Below are positions 55,714 through 64,000 of a DNA stretch of 64,000 nt, one piece after another. The translations under genes and the position numbers were made by a program. The notes beneath the pieces were generated by a model. The model worked only from the letters and a program-made list of their open reading frames with translations. It was not told the DNA's origin and did no database searches. Source of the DNA: G963667425 sp963667425 [NCBI: bacterium] (GTDB taxonomy: Bacteria; UBP6; UBA1177); assembly GCA_963667425.1 (NCBI GenBank), contig OY763407.1, forward strand, positions 682,001 to 746,000, read 5' to 3'. The stretch's first letter is position 1, and every line of letters begins with the position of its first letter.

Positions 55714-56167
55714 CTAATATTTCCAGTTCTCTTTTTCCTCCCGGAGTATCAACAACTGCCGTGTCTCCAATCATTTTGCCAATAAGTGCACGTCCTATTG
55801 GTGATGTTACAGAAAGTCTGTTGTTTTCAACATCAGATTCAATTTCTCCAACCAGATTGTAATCAACTTCTTCGTCTGCATCAACATCATAAACTGTGAC
55901 TGTGGCTCCAAAAAGAACTTTTTCACCTGAAAGGGCTAAAGGATCAATAACCTGTGCATCTGCAACGATACCTTCGAGATATGTTATCCTCCCTTCAATA
56001 AAAGAATGTTTTTCTCTTGCTGCATGGTATTCGGCATTTTCACTTAAATCACCATGGGATCTTGCAATTGCTATTCTTTCAATTATTAAAGGTCTTTCAA
56101 CTTTCTTTAAGTTATTTAATTCTTCTTTTATTTTGTTGAAGCCATTAGCGGTTATAGGATAAGACAT
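55697..56167 (-). CDS. greA: Transcription elongation factor GreA
   Basis: 156 aa, normal length. N-terminal coiled coil with ERPLIIERIAIARSHGDLSENAEYHAAREKH (the acidic tip residues D and E reactivate backtracked RNA polymerase), C-terminal FKBP-like globular domain with SVTSPIGRALIGKMIGD. 18 nt downstream of pgk on the same strand, and overlapping recG. Confidence 0.96.
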   Translation of the reverse strand: MSYPITANGFNKIKEELNNLKKVERPLIIERIAIARSHGDLSENAEYHAAREKHSFIEGRITYLEGIVADAQVIDPLALSGEKVLFGATVTVYDVDADEEVDYNLVGEIESDVENNRLSVTSPIGRALIGKMIGDTAVVDTPGGKRELEILDVKFI

Positions 56168-56185
56168 AATATAAACTCCCGAAAA

Positions 56186-57466
56186 CTATTTCTTTAAAAG
56201 CATTTGTACTGGTTTCATACCAAAAGCATCTTTCTCTTCAATTGCTGTAAGAACTGCTCCTCCACCTGTAAACATATAGTATGAACTGTCTGAGACTGCT
56301 TTAAGATAAAGTTTTGGTGTGAGAAGTTTCATCTCCTGAAGTGTATCTCCTCCTCCAAAAAGTTTCATAGCTTTTTTATTTAAGCCTATCAGCTCGTTCA
56401 TAGCCATAGTTCCATCAGGGAACTGTGGAGTAAGCCCCATTACTGCATTCACAAATATTGTTCCTGAATTCATGAAAACTTCTTTAACTTTTTCATCGCT
56501 GAACGATTCAGGTGCTGCATCAAGAACAAATTCAAGCGAATCACCTGCTTTCAGAGTTCTGATGTCTCTTGTTTTTGCTTTGCCGAGTTCTTTTGATTCA
56601 AGAGACTCCGACTCAACTACAAAAGGAAGTTCAACTATTTTTTCACTGTATTTTTCTGCAAGAGTAACAAATTCCTTTGCATCCTTAATATCTTCTTCTG
56701 TTATCCCTTTAATGCTGAATCCATATTTTGCACAAAGGTATGCATTGTAGATAACACCACCAAGTATGAGATGATCCGCTGTTTCAAGCAATGCTCCAAG
56801 TGACTTTATTTTAGTATCGAACTTGCTTCCCGCAACTACTGCTGTTAAAGGTCTTGCTGGTTCAAATATACGTCCAAGATGAGCTATTTCCTTCTGCATA
56901 AGAAATCCGGCATATGATGGAAGTTTTTCTGTTATTTTTACTGTTGATGTGTGCGGCTGCCATGAACCAAAAGCATCATTTACATAAATATCTGCAACTG
57001 AAGCGAGCATTTCTGCCATTTTATCAGCATCTTCACCTTTTGATTCTTCTCCTGCGAACCATCTTGTATTAGGAAGATAGATTGCTTCAAATTCACCTTT
57101 TCTTAATTTTTCAACATCTTCTTTAAGAGTTCCAATAGATGTAAGCCCTTTTGTTCCTTCCGGCTCTATTTCAGGAACAGCAATTTTAATATTGAGTTTT
57201 GACTCAAGGTATTTAACTATTGCATCTACAGATGATTCTGATGAAACTGTTATTTCACCTGTTTTCTTATCTTTTGGCCTGCCTACATGGCTCATAAAAA
57301 TAACTTTACCGCCTCTGGCATAGATGTTGAAAACTGTTCCAAGAGACTGATCTATTCTGTAAGTGTCTTTTATTGTTCCTTTTTTTACTACATTATGATC
57401 AACTCTAAGTAAAACTATTTTTCCGTTAACGTCAGCACTCTGAACGCATGAAAGTTTATCAAACAT
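56186..57466 (-). CDS. pgk: Phosphoglycerate kinase, divergent
   Basis: 426 aa glycolytic enzyme. Recognisable PGK sites: LRVDHNVV (usually RVDFNVP), MSHVGRPK, NTRWFAGEE (usually NxRFxxEE), YVNDAFGSWQPHTST (usually AHRAHAST), AVVAGSKFDTK, GGGDTLQE and TGGGAVL. Catalytic Arg and substrate-binding His/Arg positions are mostly kept but neighbouring residues are unusual throughout. ATG 57466 follows AAGGAG; the longer frame to 57604 is AT-rich non-coding. A possible promoter is at 57504-57531. Confidence 0.92.
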   Translation of the reverse strand: MFDKLSCVQSADVNGKIVLLRVDHNVVKKGTIKDTYRIDQSLGTVFNIYARGGKVIFMSHVGRPKDKKTGEITVSSESSVDAIVKYLESKLNIKIAVPEIEPEGTKGLTSIGTLKEDVEKLRKGEFEAIYLPNTRWFAGEESKGEDADKMAEMLASVADIYVNDAFGSWQPHTSTVKITEKLPSYAGFLMQKEIAHLGRIFEPARPLTAVVAGSKFDTKIKSLGALLETADHLILGGVIYNAYLCAKYGFSIKGITEEDIKDAKEFVTLAEKYSEKIVELPFVVESESLESKELGKAKTRDIRTLKAGDSLEFVLDAAPESFSDEKVKEVFMNSGTIFVNAVMGLTPQFPDGTMAMNELIGLNKKAMKLFGGGDTLQEMKLLTPKLYLKAVSDSSYYMFTGGGAVLTAIEEKDAFGMKPVQMLLKK

Positions 57467-57503
57467 GATTTTTCTCCTTATAAAAAACAAAAAACCAGAA
57501 GTT

Positions 57504-57531
57504 AGTTTAACAAAAGGATAAAAAATATCAA
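57504..57531 (-). promoter_or_regulatory. Possible promoter of pgk
   Basis: On the minus strand TTGATA (57526-57531), 16-bp spacer, TAAACT (57504-57509). About 38 bp before the pgk ATG. Confidence 0.35.
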
Positions 57532-57727
57532 GAATATCGCAAAAGCTCTTATTTTTCTTCTCTCTTGAATAGTTTCTTAAACAGATATCCAAAAAAACTT
57601 TCAATTTAATAATACATAATAGTCAAAACATATCTATAAAAAGATGGTTTTAACAACTTTCCTTGACTTTGAGAATCAATTGTGTTTCAATTACAGAACG
57701 TTATTTTTTATTTGGGGAGGTAAATTT

Positions 57728-58342
57728 ATGGATTTTGTTCAGATTTTTGGCTATGCCGCATCTATTTTAGTTGCAATTTCACTTACTATAAACAATGTTT
57801 ATAAACTTAGAATTGCTAATGGTGTTGGTTCACTGGCTTTTGCAATTTATGCTTTTATAATTGGAGCTTACCCTGTGTTTGCTGTAAATGCATGGATTTT
57901 CGGCGTTGATGTATACTATCTTATTCAGATGAAAAAAAGTAGAGATTCTTTTACTACATTAAAAACAGGATGTAAAGAGACTTCATTTGTAACAAAATTT
58001 ATAGAATATTATGCTAAAGATATTGAAAAATTCTTTCCTGATTTCAATATAAGTAAACTTTCAAATCCAAAAATAATTTTTACTTTAAGAAACATGATGC
58101 CTGTAAACCTTTTTGTTTACGAAGAAAAGGAAGAAAATATTGAAATAGCTATTGATTATACTGTTCCTGCATATAGAGATCTTAAAAATGCATGTTATCT
58201 TTTTTCTGAAGGTGTTGACGATTTTAGAAAGGAAGGTTTTAAGAAATTTATTGCAAGTACAGATGTTCCTGCGCATAAAGGCTATCTTATAAAGATGGGA
58301 TTCAAGAATACTGAAAACACAGTTTATGAAAAAGCAATCTAG
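57728..58342 (+). CDS. YgjV-like membrane protein with GNAT-like C-terminal domain
   Basis: 204 aa. Residues about 1-70 are three transmembrane helices (IFGYAASILVAISLTINNVYKL, VGSLAFAIYAFIIGAYPVFAVNAWIFGVD) typical of YgjV-type inner-membrane proteins. The cytoplasmic remainder ends GFKKFIASTDVPAHKGYLIKMGF, which resembles the C-terminal half of a GNAT acetyltransferase fold. Role unknown. GGGGAGG before ATG 57728. Its stop and the stop of the convergent M23 peptidase share the tetramer CTAG. Confidence 0.72.
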   Translation: MDFVQIFGYAASILVAISLTINNVYKLRIANGVGSLAFAIYAFIIGAYPVFAVNAWIFGVDVYYLIQMKKSRDSFTTLKTGCKETSFVTKFIEYYAKDIEKFFPDFNISKLSNPKIIFTLRNMMPVNLFVYEEKEENIEIAIDYTVPAYRDLKNACYLFSEGVDDFRKEGFKKFIASTDVPAHKGYLIKMGFKNTENTVYEKAI

Positions 58343-59589
58343 CTTTTGTGATTTTTATCAGCAGAAACAATAACTTCCTGAATCTGGTAATTCTGTTGTT
58401 TGCTGCTGCTTTTAAGTAACGCCTGATAGCTTTCCAGAGATTTAATTCTAAATTCATCAGCAATATCCGATGGCGGAGTCCAGTTTCTTTCATATGTAAA
58501 AGATAGAGGATTTACCGGTTTATCCTTTTCTCTGACTTCAAAATGGAGGTGATTACTTGTAGATCTTCCTGTGTTCCCAACTCCACCAATATATTCACCC
58601 ATTTTTACATTATCACCATTCGAAACAGTTATTGAATTAAGATGTCCATAAAGAGTTTTTATATTGTTTCCGTGATCTATTATTATTGTCTTGCCATATC
58701 CGCCTTTTCTTCCTGTAAATATAACTTTACCATCAGCAGCGGCTCTTATTTCCGTATTTTTTCTTGCTATAAGATCTACACCTGAGTGTTTTTTTTTCCT
58801 GTGAGTGAAAGGATCTATTCTGAATCCGAAAAAGGAAGATATTCTTGCATAATCTATCGGCGTTCTAAAAAAACCAGGTGGAGATATGAGATGTTCTCTG
58901 TCAGGTGAAAAATAGTCACCATATCTATAATTTCGATAAGCTACCAGAGCAAAGTTTCCAAGTTCTTCGCTATTTATGGAAAATCCCATGATGCCATACA
59001 TCTTTTTTAGAATATCTTTATCAAAAATTCCTTTGATAATAAAAGATGCTGTATCGCCGGGTTTCATTTCATCAAGCATCCAGCCATCCCATAAAAGCCT
59101 TTTTCTGGCAATTTCATAAAACTGAGGATAATCTTTTTCAAATGTTGTTTCAACCTGAAAACTTTGAACCATTGTCTTTACTTCAAGAGCTAGAGGTTTT
59201 TCTGTCTTTACAAAATCGGATCCTTCTTTTGAAAAAACTATTTTTTTACCGGTAAAAGAACCTTCGTAATGGTGAAGAGCAAAAGAACGGACTCGGCCTT
59301 CAAGAAATTTTACAGTAAAAACATCATCTGACATAAATTTGACTAAGCCGGCTTGTTTTTTGAAAAGTTCCTTGGCTGTTTTCCAGTTTTCATCCCCTAT
59401 CTGTTCAGCAAAAAACTCATCATAGTTGTCATCAGGTACCATTAAAGAAAGTATTTCAATGTTATCTGTCACTACAGATGGTTCAAAAAAAATAGTAAAT
59501 TCAACAGGTTTTGCTTTGGTTTGTTTATAGTAAAAAAAAGTAAGAGTTATAAAAATAATAAGAAATATAAATACAAAAATTCTTCTCAT
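58339..59589 (-). CDS. M23 family metallopeptidase (LytM-type)
   Basis: 416 aa with an N-terminal membrane anchor or uncleaved signal (about 5-23). The long middle region (about 30-255) lacks a known domain but resembles the N-terminal part of other secreted M23 peptidases. The catalytic LytM domain (about 260-380) has the zinc ligands HSGVDL and HLHFEVR, plus DHGNNIKTLYGHL. Predicted peptidoglycan endopeptidase or a catalytically active regulator of cell-wall cleavage. No ABC transporter or amidase partner nearby. Confidence 0.9.
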   Translation of the reverse strand: MRRIFVFIFLIIFITLTFFYYKQTKAKPVEFTIFFEPSVVTDNIEILSLMVPDDNYDEFFAEQIGDENWKTAKELFKKQAGLVKFMSDDVFTVKFLEGRVRSFALHHYEGSFTGKKIVFSKEGSDFVKTEKPLALEVKTMVQSFQVETTFEKDYPQFYEIARKRLLWDGWMLDEMKPGDTASFIIKGIFDKDILKKMYGIMGFSINSEELGNFALVAYRNYRYGDYFSPDREHLISPPGFFRTPIDYARISSFFGFRIDPFTHRKKKHSGVDLIARKNTEIRAAADGKVIFTGRKGGYGKTIIIDHGNNIKTLYGHLNSITVSNGDNVKMGEYIGGVGNTGRSTSNHLHFEVREKDKPVNPLSFTYERNWTPPSDIADEFRIKSLESYQALLKSSSKQQNYQIQEVIVSADKNHKS

Positions 59590-59664
59590 TCAATAAAGCT
59601 CAAAAAAGTCAGCAAAAATCATTGTATAAAAAAAACATGAATTGTCAAACTGTCAAAAAGCAGA

Positions 59665-62091
<2,427 letters not shown>

Positions 62092-62123
62092 TTAAACCCC
62101 TTACCAAAAAAACGTATCAAAGT

Positions 62124-62151
62124 ATTATAGGAAAAGAAGATGAAAAATCAA
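62124..62151 (-). promoter_or_regulatory. Promoter of gyrB
   Basis: Minus strand TTGATT (62146-62151), 16-bp spacer, TATAAT (62124-62129), 32 bp before the gyrB ATG. Confidence 0.55.
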
Positions 62152-62170
62152 ATTTAAAGGAAATTTAAAT

Positions 62171-62199
62171 AAAAAAAGAGGACTCCGAAGAGTCCTCTT
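62171..62199 (-). terminator. Rho-independent terminator of gdhA
   Basis: Ten-bp perfect stem AAGAGGACTC / GAGTCCTCTT (62176-62185 and 62190-62199) with a CGAA tetraloop; on the minus strand it runs into a T-tract. It lies 26 bp past the gdhA stop. Confidence 0.93.
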
Positions 62200-62225
62200 A
62201 ATATTACGGAACAACGCTTAAAAAA

Positions 62226-63566
62226 TTATACAAGTCCCTGAGCAATCATTGCATCTGCAACTTTCTTGAAACCTGCAATATTTGCACCTATAACATAGTT
62301 ACCTTTATAACCGTATTTTTCAGCAGCTTCAACACAAGCTTTATGAATGTTAACCATAATTGTATGAAGTTTTTCATCAACTTCTTCTGTTGACCAGTTG
62401 TATCTCATACTGTTCTGGCTCATTTCAAGACCTGAAACAGCAACACCGCCAGCATTTACAGCTTTTCCTGGTGCATAAGCAATTTTTTCTACAGCAAGTT
62501 TCCATGCTTCAGGAGTACAACCCATGTTGGAAACTTCAACTATATATTTACAACCATTGCCAATAAGAGTTTTAGCATCATCACCATTAAGTTCATTCTG
62601 AATAGCACAAGGCATTGCGATATCACATTTTGCTTCCCAAGGTTTTTTGCCTGCATGGAATTCTTTTCCGAATTTCTTTGCATAGTCTTCAACTTTATTT
62701 CTACCACTTGCTCTCATTTCAAGCATGTAGTCCCATTTTTCCTGAGTTCCAACACCATCTGCATCATATACATAGCCATCAGGACCGGAAATAGCAACAA
62801 CTTTTGCACCTTTCTGTGTAGCTTTTATTGCTGCGCCCCATGCAACGTTACCGAAACCGGAAACAACAACAGTTTTACCTTCAAGAGTTTCGCCTTTTAC
62901 CTTAAGCATTTCTTCTGCAAAATAAACAGCTCCAAAACCTGTAGCTTCAGGTCTTATAAGGCTACCGCCCCATTCAAGTCCTTTTCCTGTAAGAACGCCT
63001 GTAAATTCATTTCTGATTCTCTTATATTGACCAAAAAGATAACCGATTTCTCTTCCACCAACACCGATATCACCAGCAGGAACATCTGTATTTGCACCAA
63101 CATGTTTGCAAAGTTCTGTCATAAAGCTCTGGCAGAATTTCATGATTTCGTTATCTGATTTTCCATTTGGATCGAAGTCACTGCCGCCTTTGCCACCACC
63201 CATTGGAAGGCTGGTAAGGCTGTTTTTGAAAATCTGCTCGAAACCAAGGAACTTAAGTGTGCTGAGTGTTACAGCAGGATGAAATCTGAGACCACCTTTG
63301 TAAGGTCCTATTGCGCTGTTAAACTGTACTCTGTAACCACGGTTTACATGATATTCACCTTTATCATCTATCCATGGAACACGGAACATAACAACTCTTT
63401 CCGGCTCAGTTATTCTTTCAAGAATTTTGTTAGCCTTATACTTTGGTTCATTGTCCATTACAGGAGAAAGAGATTCCAGAACTTCTTCTGCTGCCTGAAG
63501 GAATTCTTTTTCCCATGGATAACGAGCTTTAAGACCATTAAGAACTTCTGTTACATAAGCATTCAT
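62226..63566 (-). CDS. gdhA: Glutamate dehydrogenase (NADP-type)
   Basis: 446 aa hexameric-type glutamate dehydrogenase that interconverts 2-oxoglutarate plus ammonium and glutamate. GGLRFHPAV and LPMGGGKGGSDFDP (catalytic Lys), NTDVPAGDIGVGGREIGYLFG, LTGKGLEWGGSLIRPEATGFG, and the Rossmann motif VVSGFGNVAWGAA. The sequence type is usually NADP-dependent and biosynthetic. AGGAGG before the ATG. Clear terminator and promoter make it a single-gene unit; it links to 2-oxoacid metabolism by Kor. Confidence 0.95.
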   Translation of the reverse strand: MNAYVTEVLNGLKARYPWEKEFLQAAEEVLESLSPVMDNEPKYKANKILERITEPERVVMFRVPWIDDKGEYHVNRGYRVQFNSAIGPYKGGLRFHPAVTLSTLKFLGFEQIFKNSLTSLPMGGGKGGSDFDPNGKSDNEIMKFCQSFMTELCKHVGANTDVPAGDIGVGGREIGYLFGQYKRIRNEFTGVLTGKGLEWGGSLIRPEATGFGAVYFAEEMLKVKGETLEGKTVVVSGFGNVAWGAAIKATQKGAKVVAISGPDGYVYDADGVGTQEKWDYMLEMRASGRNKVEDYAKKFGKEFHAGKKPWEAKCDIAMPCAIQNELNGDDAKTLIGNGCKYIVEVSNMGCTPEAWKLAVEKIAYAPGKAVNAGGVAVSGLEMSQNSMRYNWSTEEVDEKLHTIMVNIHKACVEAAEKYGYKGNYVIGANIAGFKKVADAMIAQGLV

Positions 63567-63630
63567 GACATCCTCCTAAAAGAGAATTAACAGTTATTAA
63601 AACAATTAAAATATAACGAGTAGCAGATAT

Positions 63631-63660
63631 GGTATAGCAGAAATAAAAATACAAAGTCAA
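63631..63660 (-). promoter_or_regulatory. Promoter of gdhA
   Basis: Minus strand TTGACT (63655-63660), 18-bp spacer, TATACC (63631-63636), 65 bp before the gdhA ATG. Confidence 0.5.
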
Positions 63661-63737
63661 GGGAAAAAAACAAAATTTTATTTTTTTTTTCAATTTAAAT
63701 TAACCTCTACAAAAAACGAATAATTTATGTTAAAAAA

Positions 63738-63776
63738 TTGACCTATTAAAAATATTCCTTTAGACTATCGCGATAG
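63738..63776 (+). promoter_or_regulatory. Promoter with overlapping 12-bp palindrome
   Basis: TTGACC (63738-63743), 17-bp spacer, TAGACT (63761-63766). The perfect palindrome CTATCGCGATAG (63765-63776) overlaps the last two bases of the -10 element and the expected start point, a classic operator position. Drives the Sel1-type lipoprotein at 63818. Confidence 0.5.
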
Positions 63777-63817
63777 AAATTGGGTGTTTTATTTTTTAAT
63801 TTTAAGAAGGTAGGGTT

Positions 63818-64000
63818 ATGAGAAAATTTTCTTTTCTTTTAATTTTTCTCTCAGCTTTTTTAGTGCTATCCTGTTCCACATCACCAAAAGAATCCTTTGA
63901 ACTGGGACAAAAGTTTTCCCAGGAAAACAAGGAGAAAGCAAAAGAATACTATGTAAAGGCATGTGAGGGCAATATTGCAGAGGCATGCTTTAATCTTGGT
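63818..64000 (+). CDS. Sel1-repeat lipoprotein, N-terminal fragment (cut by window edge)
   Basis: First 61 codons only. Signal peptide with lipobox VLSC (C19), then ELGQKFSQENKEKAKEYY and the beginning of a Sel1/Hcp-type repeat (YYVKACEGNIAEACFNLG, with the paired cysteines typical of Cys-rich Sel1 repeats). Ribosome site AAGGTAGGG upstream of ATG 63818. Too short near 64000 for the ORF to be assessed further. Confidence 0.75.
   Translation, partial: MRKFSFLLIFLSAFLVLSCSTSPKESFELGQKFSQENKEKAKEYYVKACEGNIAEACFNLG

Overview
The window is AT-rich and compactly coded. It looks like the chromosome of an anaerobic or fermentative Gram-negative (diderm) bacterium. Envelope evidence: several lipoproteins with clear lipoboxes, a beta-barrel-like protein, a BamB-like propeller next to a YfgM-like TPR protein, and PBP1C. 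Metabolic evidence: a four-subunit 2-oxoacid:ferredoxin oxidoreductase, a PPi-type phosphofructokinase, an iron alcohol dehydrogenase, a 2-hydroxyacyl-CoA-dehydratase-like protein and a glutamate dehydrogenase. Aspartate-rich lipoprotein linkers, one Myxococcus-type Cys-rich repeat (CGDG...EECDDGN...DGC) and a long-form GyrB point towards Myxococcota or other 'deltaproteobacterial' lineages. That placement is inference. I see no rRNA, tRNA, transposase, prophage or CRISPR array.

Layout. 0-12 kb: a membrane protein, then a chemosensory block: a short CheR-type methyltransferase, a metallo-beta-lactamase-fold hydrolase and three large methyl-accepting chemotaxis proteins (MCPs). The first two MCPs share about 1.85 kb of nearly identical DNA. 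12-16.7 kb: an AraC/GyrI-type regulator whose 3' end has been lost, a double-HD (HD-GYP) protein, a lipid kinase, a radical SAM protein and YhbY. 16.8-19.5 kb: the minus-strand korDABC operon. 19.8-23.2 kb: YIP1 protein, ispF, a small membrane protein and gltX in one operon. 23.3-25.7 kb: a Cys-rich lipoprotein and a barrel-like protein, followed by a candidate small RNA. 25.8-35 kb: a minus-strand run (bamB-like, yfgM-like, pfp, tex, citG-like, smr, rsgA, TPR lipoprotein) interrupted by a second candidate small RNA on the plus strand. 35-45.5 kb: pbpC, an orphan Hpt protein, der, a YihY protein, two Asp-rich lipoproteins, an NQO-like flavoprotein, trxB and an alcohol dehydrogenase. 45.5-53.4 kb: a long plus-strand housekeeping run, purA-ribBA-ribH-nusB-holB-ricT-tatD-hgdB-like. 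53.4-63.6 kb: minus-strand recG, greA, pgk, an M23 peptidase, gyrB and gdhA, with a plus-strand YgjV-like gene in between. The right edge cuts a Sel1-type lipoprotein gene.

In the cell, the Kor complex, PPi-phosphofructokinase, phosphoglycerate kinase, alcohol dehydrogenase and glutamate dehydrogenase outline ferredoxin-linked fermentative carbon and amino-acid metabolism. The MCPs, CheR, Hpt and HD-GYP proteins form a sensory layer. Many genes have excellent sigma70-type promoters (TTGAC(A/T), 16-18 bp, TATAAT-like) and strong GGAGG ribosome sites. I used these to correct many start codons; several genes start at GTG or TTG.

The items most worth following up are two promoter-plus-terminator small RNA candidates (25.7 and 31.3 kb), a lipoprotein that appears to carry a circularly permuted lamin-tail-like domain behind an expanding 42-bp repeat (43.6 kb), the homogenised MCP pair with a possible decayed MCP tail, the broken AraC gene, and two almost identical long promoters in front of pbpC and the alcohol dehydrogenase.
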